DNA of 64,000 bases from Leptodactylus fallax (taxonomy: Eukaryota; Chordata; Amphibia; Anura; Leptodactylidae). The stretch lies in contig CAMRHE010000018.1 of the NCBI GenBank assembly GCA_947044405.1, positions 1,674,001-1,738,000 of the forward strand. Reading direction: 5' to 3'. Every line of letters begins with the position of its first letter. Position 1 is the first letter of the stretch. Shown here piece by piece: positions 46,127-58,531 of the stretch. Under the pieces are notes generated by a model, which worked only from the letters and a program-made list of their open reading frames with translations, was not told the DNA's origin and ran no database searches. Both the position numbers and the translations under genes were made by a program.

Positions 46127-46457
46127 GCTAAGGCCCCATGTAGCGAAACACAGCTAAAAAACGCAGCAGAAACGCATCATGTTTTTTTCCGCAGCATTTT
46201 TTATTGCATTATTGAGTTTTTCTCAGCGGACTTTCTTCGTAATTTTTCCACTGGAATAATTGACATGCTGAGATTTTTAAAAACGTGGGTATTTTTGAAA
46301 ATACAGATTTTGTGCAGCATTTTTTTCTGCAATGTGTGGATGGGATTAGCCAGAATCTTATTGACTTTGCAGGTACTGTAAAACGCTGCATTTTTTGCAT
46401 GTGACTTTTTCGCAGCGGCAAAAACGCTGCATTTTCTCAACATGTGGCTTCAGCCTA
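46127..46457. mobile_element. Palindromic MITE, GGCCCCACGTAGCG family, copy 2
   Basis: Starts TAAGGCTAAGGCCCCATGTA and ends CAACATGTGGCTTCAGCC. It has the family signatures AAACGCAGCAG, CTGGAATAATTGACATGC and GGGATTAGCCAGAATC. Confidence 0.8.
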
Positions 46458-46786
46458 AGGCTAAGGCGTCGCATAGCAAAACACAGCTAAAAAAATGCAG
46501 CGGAAACACATTGTGTTTTTTTTTTCCGCAGCGTTTTTCATTGCGTTTTTGTTGAATTTTTCTCAACATATTTTCTTTCCTAATTAAACTTATAGGGAAA
46601 ACGACAGCATTTCTGCTGGTATAACTGACACAGCTTTTCCGCAGCTGATTTTTTTCTACAATTTGTGGATAAGATTAGCCAGAATCTCATTCACTTTGTA
46701 GGTACTGCAAAATGCAGCGTTTTTGCTGCTGTGTTTCTGCAGGGCAAAAACGCTGCATTTTCACAACGTGGGGCTTCAGCCTTAGG
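46458..46786. mobile_element. Palindromic MITE, GGCCCCACGTAGCG family, copy 3
   Basis: Starts TAAGGCTAAGGCGTCGCATA directly after copy 2 and ends ACGTGGGGCTTCAGCCTTAG. The interior matches copy 2 (AACGACAGCATTTCTGC, AAGATTAGCCAGAATCTC). It is a tandem neighbour in the same orientation. Confidence 0.8.
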
Positions 46787-47107
46787 TCCCTTGCAGACGA
46801 CCGTGGCCGTGATCAGTGTGCTATCCGTGTATTTCACAGATAGCACACTGACCCATTAATTTCTATGGGCCCGTACACGACTGTGAATTACACAGTCACG
46901 TGTCCAGGCCGCGAAATATAGAACAGGTCCTATTCCTGTCCTATTTTGCGGGCATTGCTTCCATGGCTCCTATTCATTGAAAGAAAGGGGCCGCGGAAGC
47001 ATAGTCAGTGCACAAGTGGCACATGGATGACATCTGCATGTCCCCTGTGTGCCGCCGTGCCTTTAATTCATAGCCGGCCGGCAGCACTCTGTCGTCTGCA
47101 ACCGGCC
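46787..47107. mobile_element. GCAGACGACCGTG MITE between two palindromic MITEs
   Basis: The left end TCCCTTGCAGACGACCGTG pairs with the right end CTGTCGTCTGCAACCGGCC. The interior has CACAGATAGCACACTGACC and GGCCGCGGAAGCA, as at 39140-39580. It abuts copy 3 on the left and copy 4 on the right without spacer. Confidence 0.75.
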
Positions 47108-47418
47108 TTAGGCTAAGACCCCACGTAGCATCCCACAGCAAAAAAGTGCTGCAGGAAAAACTGCAGTGGCAATGCATCGTGGTTCTTCCCACATCGCTTT
47201 TCACAGAAAGTCCACAGAGTTTTCCTCTGCCAGCTTTCTGTAGGTATAATTGACATGCTGCGATTTCCAAAAACACAACAGTTTTGGAAATCACAGCATT
47301 TCCGCTGCAAGTATTTTTCTGCAATGTGTGGATGGGATAGAATCTCCTCCACTTTGCAGGGACTGTAAAATGTAGCAGTTTTTGCCATGGCGTTTACGCC
47401 AAGTGGGGCTTCAGCCTA
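47108..47418. mobile_element. Palindromic MITE, GGCCCCACGTAGCG family, copy 4
   Basis: Starts TTAGGCTAAGACCCCACGTA and ends AAGTGGGGCTTCAGCC. It has TGTAGGTATAATTGACATGC and GGATGGGATAGAATC in the interior. Confidence 0.8.
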
Positions 47419-47664
47419 AAGAAGCAAAAATGTAAATGCCATGAAATATTAAAAAAAAGTCCAAAAATGCCATGTATGCAAGTTATTATCTGGCTGCAAC
47501 ATTTTTATCTGCAGTTTCTCCAGTTTACAAAAAAAAAAAAAAAAAACGCTGTTAAAAACTCAACAAAATATTTTGTATGAAACCAGTCTTACAATCTACA
47601 AAACTGTATTTACAGATCATATAGTATCTAAGCTGCATATCGTTCATAATACTTTACCCTTATA

Positions 47665-49674
<2,010 letters not shown>

Positions 49675-49922
49675 TGAAGAAGCATTTCAAGGTCCTGGAG
49701 TGTCCTTGCCAGTCTCCAGATCTCAACCCCATAGAAAACCTTTGGAGGGAGTTGAAAGTTCCTGTTGCCCAGCGACAGCCCCAAAACATCACTGCTCTAG
49801 AGGAGATCTGCATGGAGGAATGGGCCAACATACCAGCAACAGTGTGTGCCAACCTTGTGAAGACTTACAGAAAATGTTTGACCTCTGTCATTGCCAACAA
49901 AGGATATATAACAAAGTATTGA
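49675..49922 (+). pseudogene. Tc1-like transposase C-terminal fragment, family A
   Basis: Encodes [18 protein letters not shown] and [14 protein letters not shown] through [12 protein letters not shown]. It retains the Glu-bearing PIENLW motif, but the two Asp motifs are missing. Confidence 0.9.
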
Positions 49923-50137
49923 GATGAACTTTTGTTATTGACCAAATACTTATTTTCCACCATAATTTGCAAATAAATTCTTTAAAAATCAGACAATGTG
50001 ATTTTCTGGATTTGTTTTCTATTTTTGTCTGTCATAGTTGAGGTCTACCTATGATGACAATTACAGGCCTCTCTCATCTTTTTAAGTGGGAGAACTTGCA
50101 CAATTGGTGGCTGACTAAATACTTTTTTTCCCCACTG
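49675..50137 (+). mobile_element. Tc1/mariner element, family A, copy 2 (3' part only)
   Basis: Matches the right-hand third of the family A element, ending in ACTTTTTTTCCCCACTG followed by TA (50138-50139). The left junction lies after ACTCCATGATTCTG. The 5' 1.1 kb are missing. Confidence 0.93.
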
Positions 50138-50194
50138 TATATAGGAAGTACTTATACTTCTAACTTCTGCTCAATCCACTCCTGGTTTTGACTC

Positions 50195-50420
50195 AAAAAA
50201 ACGCAGTGAATCCCATCCACACATTGTGGAAAAATATGCGCACCGTCGCGGTTTTGGATATCGCATCATATCAATTATACCTAGGGAAACACCGGTGGTT
50301 TCCCTATAGGTATAATTGAAGCAGAAAATCTGCGGAGGTTTCCTTTCTGTGAAAATCGCTGTGGAAAAAAACGCAATGCGTTTCCGCCACAGTTTTTCCC
50401 GCATTGCTTTTTGGGTTTTT
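50195..50420. mobile_element. Palindromic MITE fragment, GGCCCCACGTAGCG family
   Basis: Has GTGAATCCCATCCACACATTG, GTTTCCCTATAGGTATAATT and TCCGCCACAGTTTTTCCC, as in copy 6. The outer ends are not recognisable. Confidence 0.65.
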
Positions 50421-51053
50421 TTCTAAAATGCAGCATGCCTGGGTATGGTAGTTTTTTCAGGAATTTTACTACTGATTTCATTATAGAAAAAAATTATCAG
50501 GAGAAAGAAACTTAAGAGAAATGCTGTATGAATAAAAAATAAAAAAAAAAGTCAAGGACAAAAAAACACCGTAACGCTGAAGCCCCACGTTGCGAAAATG
50601 CAGTGTTTTTGCCACTGCGAAACACAGTGGCAAAAAATGTTGCATTTTGCAGTACCTGCAATGTGAATTAGTTTCAATAATTTTTATTCGAATTTTTAAA
50701 GAATAAACGTACAGAACGGTGTTAACATACAGTGCAATGTACATTGGTATGCAGTATCACATAATATGCAGGATAACATCATACTGTCCTTCCAAGACAC
50801 ATCTGTAGGTCATACATCAATAAGACAGGTATGCAAGCACTAACATAGTAAACCAGAACTATAACATTAACTTTTAGGCACAGTCAACGGGCTATTATGA
50901 ATCGTACCTAGAATATGTTCCTCAATTCCGACCTTCCCTTGGTTGTAGGGCTTTGTTTGTGTGTATGCACTGACACTCATATTTTACATTCCAAATTTCT
51001 ACTGTCCCACTGCCCCATTTACTCTTCAGTTGGCAGGTTTGACTCCCATCCAC

Positions 51054-54000
51054 TCAGTCACTGCTTCCCCCCCCCCCCCCCGAATTTTCTGTATCAACCT
51101 GGGTCTCTCTCAGAGCGAATCGAGAGTAATTCCATGCTTCCCAGATTTTTTCAAAGCTATGGAAGGAGTCATTTCCCAATGCGATTACTCTTTCATATGT
51201 GTGTGTGTTATTTATGGCCATTAAGAGATCCGACATGGGTGGAGGGGCTACTGTCCTCCATCTCTGCACCAACATCAATTTGGCTATAGTCAAAATTTTG
51301 CAGATAAGTTTTTTGTATGTCCTCAGTGCACTAGGAATTCCGATTATCAGAATAGCCATTTTAGCGGTGTATAGGAGTCGGAAGTCGAATAGCTCCGAGA
51401 GCATCTCAAAAACCCTTTCCCAGTATCCTTGAATTATGGGACAATTCCCCAAAATATGGAGAAGGGTTCCTCTACCTCCACATCCCCTCCAGCAGTTTCC
51501 TGATTCGGAGGGATATGCTAACTGTAGCATAGTTGGGGTCCTATACCATCGTAATACTATTTTCATGGCCGTCTCTAAGTGTGTGCTGCACTTTAAAGAT
51601 AGATGGATCAACTTAATTGCCTGTTGCCACTCCTCTAGGGTAATTGCTGTGTCTAAATCTCTCTCCCAGCAACGAAATGGGGTAGATCTAGTAAAGGTCG
51701 ATAGGTCGTCCATTTTGTCATACAGGAATCTCAACCCTCTCACTTTGGTCGACAGCCAGGTGAATAGTGCACCACTATGGGGCAAAAGCGACACAGAATG
51801 TTTAGACACAAAGTGCCATATTCGAAAATATTTAAGGAAGTCTCCGTTAGGGATTCCGTATGTCTGTCTAAGGTCAGCAAACAATATAGGTTGTTTAGTG
51901 TCGGAATATAATTGAGAAATATGTGTTATTCCCCTCGATTCCCAGTCCAAGGTTCCCAAATCGTCGGTTACCCATGCTAGTAGGGACAAAGGCATTTCAG
52001 AAATATGAAAATGTTTCATAGGGTTGGCTTTCCTGTGCATCAGCTGCCACGCCGCCAATGAGGCTATCATGACCGGGGAGAAGGATCCAGGAGCTGAGAT
52101 GTTTCAAAAGGGTAACCACAGCGCATCTTCCAGTTTTAAAGGAGCTATAAATGCCTGCTCTATGTGTAACCATGGTACCGAGGTATCCATTGATTTCCAC
52201 CTAGCGCACTATGTAATAGTTTCTTATCATCGGAACTCCCAGCCCTCCTGCCTCCTTTTGTTTAAATAGGAAGCTTTTGTTGATTCTCGGTCTTTTCCCA
52301 TTCCATATATACTTTGAGATCACCCTTTGTGCTGTTTCAAAGAAGGAAACAGGAATGGATATCGGGAGTGTGCGAAACAAATACAGAAGTCTAGGTAGCA
52401 GTAACATTTTGAAGGCCGCTACTCGGCCTATCCAAGAGGTATCTGTTTTGGACATTCGCTCCGTCTCCTCTTGCAGTAATTGTAACATTGGTGTATAGTT
52501 ACTTCTGTAAAGGGTCCCTAGGGATGGTGTCATCTGCGTCCCCAGGTACTGGATATTATCTTTCCTCCAATCGAAGTCATAATTCGACTTCATGTGGTGA
52601 AGCAAAGAAGGAGGGATATTCAAAGGTAGCGCTTGTGATTTAGCCATATTCAATTTGTAAAATGATAATTGCCCAAATTCAGTAATGGTGGCCATTAGGT
52701 GAGGAATAGATGTTTGTGGTTTAGACAGGGTAAGAATAATATCATCAGCGTAGAGCGATATAAGGTGAGTTCTATTCCTTATATCAATGCCCCCTATTTC
52801 CGTATCTAGTCTAAGTGCCTGAGCCAATGGTTCCATGGAAAGAACAAATATCAGGGGCGACAGGGGGCATCCCTGTCTGGTCCCATTTGTTATCACAAAA
52901 GGGTCCGATACTACTCCATTGGTAAACACTCTCGCAGATGGTGCAGAGTATAACGCCTCTATCGCTCTCAAAATAGCTCCAGAGAACCCCATATTTCTGA
53001 GCACCGAGAAGGCATACGACCAGCAAATATGATCAAACGCCTTCTCAGCGTCCAGTGCAAGGATCACTGCCTCCATCTTCTTACAATCAATGTGATGTAT
53101 AAGGTTCAAAATGCGTCTGGTATTATCGTAAGATTGCCTCCCCTTAACAAATCCCACCTGGTCATTGTTGATCAAGCTCGGGAGACAGGTTGCCAGCCTG
53201 TTTGCTATTAACTTGGCATAAATTTTCAGGTCGGAGTTTCGTAAAGATATAGGTCGAAAGTTTTGGGGGTTAGTGGCCGGTTTTCCCGGTTTTGGCAGTG
53301 TAACTACTAAGGCCTCTTGGTTTTCTTTTGGGATGGTGCCAGAATCAATCGCGGCCGCCAGGAAGGACAGCAATGGGTCCTTCAGGATTTGAAAAAATCG
53401 TTTGTAGTATTCATTAGTAAGGCCATCAGGGCCCGGCGATTTATGAGATGGCAGCGATTTAATAACTAACAACAACTCCTCTGAGGTAATGGGTGTATTC
53501 AAAGAGTCCAGTTGTGACTCAGTGAGCCTGGGCAATTGGGCAGCCGTAAGGAAACGCTCAATGTCGCGGCTCGTTGGGGTAGCTACCGCTGTGTCTTCCT
53601 CTATATTGTAAAGACCTTCGTAAAACGATCTAAAGGCGTCAGCTATGCCCCTTGGGTCATATATTTTATATGTACCATCCTTACTGTGAAGGAATTGAAT
53701 TCTGGATTTCGCATGCTTTTGTTTAAGTTTGGAGGCTAGGAGTTTACCTGCTTTATTGGACTGAGAGTAATATGTAGCTTTGGTCCGTTTTAGATTTTTC
53801 TCATATTTATGCAATAAGCACGCTGTCAGTTGGTGGCGTAATGTCATCAGTTTTGCTGCATTTGATGGAGAAGGGGATTTTTTATTGCTGTCATCAATAG
53901 TTTTTATTTGGTGAAGCAGTCTATCTATTTCTGCTAATCTATTTTTCTTTTCTATATGCCCCAAGCGAATGAACGTTCCTCTAATAAAGGCCTTGTGAGA

Positions 54001-54855
54001 ATTCCACAGTATATCAGGGCTAGGGGCAGATGGGGTATTAACCAGAAAAAATTCCCTCAGATCAGTCTCTAAAGTTGCTTTTAATTTCGGTTGTGACATT
54101 AAAAATTCGTTGCATCGCCACACGAATGCTCTTGGACATTCATATTTTTCTGCTAAGGTCAAGGTTATGGCTGCATGATCTGACAACGTGATTACTGAGA
54201 TATCAGATTGCATAATCATGGGGAGGCTGGATTGTTCGAGTAGAAATAAATCTATCTGCGAGTAGCTATTATGTGCAGGAGAGAAATAAGTATAATCTCT
54301 CTCAGTATTATAGAGGATACGCCAGGCGTCAAATAGTTCATGGCTCCATAGCGCTTGCGAAAGAGAAGGGTGGCGTGTCGACCCACCTGAAGTGGTGTCG
54401 ACCACCGGGTCCGGAGCCATATTAAAGTCCCCCATCAATATTAAACATCCCTGTTTCCTCTTTTCCACCGCCTTTACCAGTCTCCTTAAGAATGCCACCT
54501 GTTTCCTATTGGGGGCATAGGCTGATACCAGCGTATATGTAACACTATTAAGAATACAAATCAATATTATAAATCGCCCTCCCGGGTCCGCATATTGTGA
54601 CACTAATTGAAACGCTACCGAATCCCTAATTCCAATCAATGTTCCTCTACGTTTTGAAGAATAGTGAGCATGGAATGCATTTGGATATGCTGGGTGTTGA
54701 ATGCGAGAGGCATCCGCCTTCAAGAGGTGGGTCTCTTGTACTGCAAGAATGTCACAGCCTTGATCTCGTGCCTCGCGCCATAAATTGGCCCTCTTTTGAG
54801 GAGAGTTCAACCCTCTGACATTCATAGACATAACTTTAAGCACCATAATATACAA
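51054..54855 (-). pseudogene. LINE ORF2 (endonuclease-reverse transcriptase), one frameshift and one stop
   Basis: The first frame (54855-52201, 884 codons) has the endonuclease motifs MNVRGLN (Asn12), QETHLL (Glu41), GDFNMAPD (Asp143) and SDHAAI. The reverse transcriptase motifs are HKSPGPDGLTNEYY, FRPISLRNSD, LDAEKAFDH, GTRQGCPLSPLIF and YADDIILTL (about 702-705). A one-base shift near 52205 ends it at TAG. The correct frame resumes with WKSMDTSVPWLHIEQAF, is cut by a TGA at 52106-52104, then runs from 52070 to 51054 with the C-terminal CWRGCGGRGTLLH motif. The last codons read a 15-C run as polyglycine and may not be the natural end. The total is about 1265 residues, normal for L1 ORF2. 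Confidence 0.92.
51067..51081. repeat. 15-C homopolymer
   Basis: Sits at the end of LINE ORF2 (as G on the coding strand). Length in the sequence is likely to be uncertain. Confidence 0.95.
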
Positions 54856-55236
54856 TTAGGAATGCATTAAGAGTCTTACCACACTTGCCCATACCAAAGG
54901 ATATCCCTGTTTGCAGGAGGCGGAGTTGTTTCCACCATTTGTATTCATTTCGCCCCTATGTGCCAAAACCAGAAAGGAAACAAACCATAGAAATAACAGA
55001 GCCGATGGACTGTCCATCTGAGCTGTATCAGGAAGAAAAGAAAGAGAAGAGAGACAAACATAGTACAGCGGACCAGCAGCTGTCGTAATCTTGGGGGGAT
55101 AAGTTCAACAGCAGCGAACATATAGAATCCAGGATAAGTGAGTCTCTAGCTTTGTAGCCCTCTAGGTGGACGTCTTTGGGTTTTCGCCTGGCGCCAGCCA
55201 TCTGATATTGGACCTGGTGGGTTTTTGATTGAAGGA

Positions 55237-56427
55237 TCAACCATCGGAATATTCCATGCATTTAGCAATTTTTTTCCCTTCCTCCAGAGTCTTGATGACA
55301 TGTACTAGGTTATTGCGGGAGACGATCACACGGACCGGGAATCCCCATTTATACAGAATGCGATGTTGACGTAATGCTGTAGTAAAAGGGATAAATTGCC
55401 TCCTGATTTGTAGTGTCGTGGCTGAGAGATCCGAATAAATAGAGATCATGTGATATGGTTCAGGCAGGTGGTCTGTCTTCCGTGAAGTCAGCAGAACCAG
55501 CTCTTTTGTGCGGTAAAAATGGATCTTCGCCAGAACATCCTTGGGTATCGTTTCATCTAAATGTGAGGGTCTCGGAACTCTATGAGCTCTGTCAATAGTT
55601 AAGTCCATTTTCGTGAGGTTCGGTAGTAGCGATCTTATCATATCTTGGAGGAAATCGGTTAAATCTTTTGGAGGTATTGATTCTGGGATCCCTCTAAATT
55701 TTAAAATATTTCTTCTGGAACGGTCTTCTAAATCGGCTATCTTAGCTTTAAGGAAGGACACATCCCTTTCCACGTCGCAGTGTGCATCTATAAGCGCATT
55801 ATGCGATGCAGCAAATTCCGCCATTTTAGATTCAACATGTACCGTACGGCTTTTTAACTCTTGAAGATCTCTATCTAGCGGTTTCACCATAAGGGACATG
55901 TCTGTCTTTAATGACTTACAAAAGGCCATAAGCATATTCTTCATAGAGGCCTCAGTTAACAGATTTTCTGTTGCCGGTACATCTGCCAAGAAATCAGATG
56001 GAGGTGTTTGTTGTATGGTGTCGCTTACCTCCTCTCCTTGCTGGTCAGCGCTCTGGAGCCTTGGTTTCTGCTTCGCTGGGCTCGCAGTGGGAGATTGCTG
56101 CGTCCCCAGGCTGGGTGCAGCGTTAGGCCCCGTGGCGCCATTTTGAGTAGGCCCGAATTGCGCGCCCGCCCCGGCCTGCCGGGAGGGAGACTCAGGCGGT
56201 CCTGCGTCCGCGCGGTCAATCAGCTGTTGCAGGGATGGGGCCGACAGCGCTCTCCGCTGCGCGGAGAGCGTGAGCGTCTCTGCCGGAGGGTCCCTCGGAG
56301 GAGTCGAGGCCCTAGATGTTGTGGCTGCGCGCGTGTCGTCGCCACCTTGCTCCTCTCCCTCTCTGTGAGGGAAGAAGAAGTCCAGGAGTTTTTGCGGCTT
56401 CACCGCCGATTTGCGCTTCCTGGGCAT
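55237..56427 (-). CDS. LINE ORF1 protein (RNA-binding chaperone), intact
   Basis: I prefer the start at 56427 (MPRKRKSAVKPQKLLDFF), giving 396 residues. An in-frame upstream ATG at 56478 would add 17. A basic start is followed by a Pro/Ala/Gln-rich disordered region (to about residue 150). Next come a heptad-like coiled coil (DRDLQELKSRTVHVESK through FLKAKIADLEDRSRR), the RRM beginning NILKFRGIPES, and the C-terminal domain with the conserved RAHRVP and IHFY motifs. The family protein forms trimers that coat the LINE RNA. No stop or frameshift is seen. Confidence 0.88.
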   Translation of the reverse strand: MPRKRKSAVKPQKLLDFFFPHREGEEQGGDDTRAATTSRASTPPRDPPAETLTLSAQRRALSAPSLQQLIDRADAGPPESPSRQAGAGAQFGPTQNGATGPNAAPSLGTQQSPTASPAKQKPRLQSADQQGEEVSDTIQQTPPSDFLADVPATENLLTEASMKNMLMAFCKSLKTDMSLMVKPLDRDLQELKSRTVHVESKMAEFAASHNALIDAHCDVERDVSFLKAKIADLEDRSRRNILKFRGIPESIPPKDLTDFLQDMIRSLLPNLTKMDLTIDRAHRVPRPSHLDETIPKDVLAKIHFYRTKELVLLTSRKTDHLPEPYHMISIYSDLSATTLQIRRQFIPFTTALRQHRILYKWGFPVRVIVSRNNLVHVIKTLEEGKKIAKCMEYSDG

Positions 56428-56765
56428 CTCCAGAAGGTAAGCTCTCGTTCCTGTATAATTTTCAGCAGTTCTCTCCACGGGTTTGTCGCTATAATCGTCA
56501 CTTGGTGAGACTCAGGCTGGGAGCTCTGAGATTAGGCAACCATATCGTATCGCGGCTAGGCTCCGCCCTGCAATGTGAATTAGATTCTGGCTAATCCCAT
56601 CCACACATTGCAGGAAAAAAAAAATCTGATGCGGAAAACCTGTGTCAATTATGCCAGCAGAAATGCTTGCATTTTCCCTATAGGTTTAATTAGAGAAGAA
56701 AATCCGCTGAGAATAACTCAGCAAAAATGCAATGAAAAACGATGCAGGGAAAAAAAAAAACACAA

Positions 56766-56947
56766 AGCTGTGTGTCTCTGGAGGTCAGCCCAGGGGCACC
56801 ACCTTCCTCTCTCAGGGTGACTAAACCAAAACGTCATAAAGCAATAAAACAACATCTGGTTCATCTGACCCACTTGTATACACACAAAACACTGAGGTAG
56901 ATTGATAAGACAAACATAAACACAATATTCACTAAAGGTATATATAT
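56766..56947. other. Short unassigned stretch before the solo LTR
   Basis: It includes CACCTTCCTCTCTCAGGG and AT-rich sequence with a TA tract next to the LTR. Nothing identified. Confidence 0.4.
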
Positions 56948-57412
56948 TGTGAGAGTGTAAACCAAGAGGGCGCTAGTGAGCGACCCAAAGCCAGGGTTAA
57001 AAAGGTCCTCAGCCACACCCATAGGTGGGGCCCAACTCCAGAGGGAGTGTACGCAGCAGGAGAGCTGCTGAGGAGACCTGCAGGGAGCAGGTAGACGTGG
57101 AACCAGTGGGAGACAGACAGGCGGTCTGTCCCAGGAGGACTGGGTTTCCAAAGAGGACTTTGCTTGAGCTAAGTGTGAGTCAGGCTGCTTCTTGCCCCCA
57201 GAGGCTAGTCAGGGCTCAAGCAGTGAGGTAGTGCCCTATGTGTGGGCTAGGCTGTTTGTTATTTGTGTTCCTGTTCCATTTGTAAGCTGAATAAAGCCAT
57301 TTACTTTGCATTAACACCACCTGAATGCTGCTTGTTTGGCACCCAGTACCACCAACACCACTGTGGAGTTCAGGAGACTACCGCGTTTGAGGCTAACTCC
57401 CCAATTGTCACA
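56948..57412 (+). mobile_element. Solo LTR of an LTR retroelement
   Basis: A 465-bp GC-richer block begins TGTGAGAGTG and ends CCAATTGTCACA, giving TG...CA ends with a TGTGA/TCACA inverted repeat. A TTAAAAA promoter-like motif lies near 56996. AATAAA at 57290-57295 is followed by a GT/T-rich region, which suggests the R-U5 boundary on the + strand. The flanks are (TA)n, so a short target duplication cannot be distinguished. No internal region or second LTR is present. Gypsy-type or endogenous-retrovirus-type cannot be decided from the LTR alone. Confidence 0.75.
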
Positions 57413-58156
57413 ATATATATATATAACTAATATGAATAAGTAATAACACATAACTTCTGTCATCACAGTGCATGAACAAGATAAGTTTCTTCATATGTTT
57501 TCTACCAAAGAGTATAGGAAAATTGCAATGAATGACTGTAGTACCTTAACTTCTTTCTGCATCATCTCCTACAGTACACGTAGGTCTCAGGAAGAGTCCA
57601 TTTCCTGCTGGGAGATGCCTATGATTCATAGCAATCCCTGAGCGCCAAAGGCTGAGAACAGAGAAAACTCTGATCCCTTCTATTTAACCTTTTCTGGACA
57701 ATGATCAATGCTGACAAAAAGAGAAGGCTCACCGCTAGTCCTGTTCTCAGTGAGATTTCCAATTTTCCTCAGACATGGCTTATTTCACAGAAAGCCAAAT
57801 ATTAAAATCCTAATAGATATAAACGGATTATTATGACATTCAGTATCATAGACTAGCTACAGATGGTTTGTTTATCACAAGGTCTGGGAAACAACTGACT
57901 TTGACTCTTATGTAACATTGAGCAACCATTTCAAGTATGACAACTTAAGCACAATGTTGATTTTGTTGCAGGATAGGGAAGCATTTCAGTAAATTTTTTC
58001 TAGTTTCCAGTGAAATGATGATGCATTGAAAATGAAAAGGAAACTATCAGTTTCACATATACCTAACCATGGGCAGCATGAAACAGTGTCAGGCTCCTCT
58101 TTACAAGAAGTACGATTTACTGTAAAATTCTGGAGCATTTCAGAGAAAACAGTTTG
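57413..58156. other. Intergenic stretch
   Basis: Unique-looking sequence; no exon or element end recognised. Confidence 0.5.
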
Positions 58157-58531
58157 AGGCCGGGGCCCCATGTGGCGTAAACGCCGTAGTTCGCCCATGG
58201 TGTAAATGACACAGAAAAAAACGCGGCATTTTACAGTCACAGCAAAGTGGATGGGATTCTAGAGAATCCCATCCCAACTTTGTGTTAAAATATGCACTGC
58301 AGTCATGTGGTATTTTCCAAAACCGTTGTGTTTTTGGAAATCGCAGCATGTCAATTATACCTTTGGAAGCGCCGGCGGTTTCCCTATAGGTATAATTGAA
58401 GCAGAAAGTCTGCAGAGAAAAACTCTGCAAACTTTCTGTCAAAAGCGCTGCGGGAAGAACCGTGGTGCGTTGCCACTGCAGTTTTTCCTACAGCACTTTT
58501 TTGCTGCGGGATGCTACGTGGGGCCTTAGCC
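58157..58531. mobile_element. Palindromic MITE, GGCCCCACGTAGCG family, copy 6
   Basis: Starts GGCCGGGGCCCCATGTGGCG and ends GCTACGTGGGGCCTTAGCC. The interior has AACCGTTGTGTTTTTGG, TATACCTTTGGAAGC and GTTTCCCTATAGGTATAATT. It is the longest and most complete copy, followed directly by a piece of the GACCGTG MITE (58532-58640). Confidence 0.82.

Larger units (their letters stand above)
50672..56566 (-). mobile_element. Near full-length L1-group LINE with 17-bp target duplication
   Basis: The 5.9-kb element lies on the minus strand. It has a 5'UTR starting GGCGGAGCCTAGCC (56566 down to 56428), ORF1, a 380-bp spacer, a two-part ORF2, and a 3'UTR ending GAATAAAAATTATTGAAA with no long poly(A). 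The target duplication CCTGCAATGTGAATTAG is identical at 50655-50671 and 56567-56583. The organisation (ORF1 with coiled coil and RRM, ORF2 with AP-like endonuclease, RT and a C-terminal Cys/His motif) is that of L1/Tx1-type elements. Because the duplication is unmutated, the insertion looks young. Confidence 0.93.
50575..56765. mobile_element. Palindromic MITE copy 5, split by the L1 insertion
   Basis: The left part 50575-50671 begins GCTGAAGCCCCACGTTGCG. The right part 56567-56765 resumes with TTAGATTCTGGCTAATCC and ends in AAAACACAAAGCTGTG. Removing the LINE and one target copy restores the typical GTGAATTAGATTCTGGC interior seen in copies 2 and 3. Confidence 0.8.

Noticed and set aside
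51199..51915. Plus-strand frames of 77 and 159 codons
   Set aside because: They are antisense shadows of LINE ORF2.
56008..56594. Plus-strand frames of 166 and 92 codons in GC-rich sequence
   Set aside because: They are antisense to LINE ORF1 and its 5'UTR; high GC opens the reverse frames.
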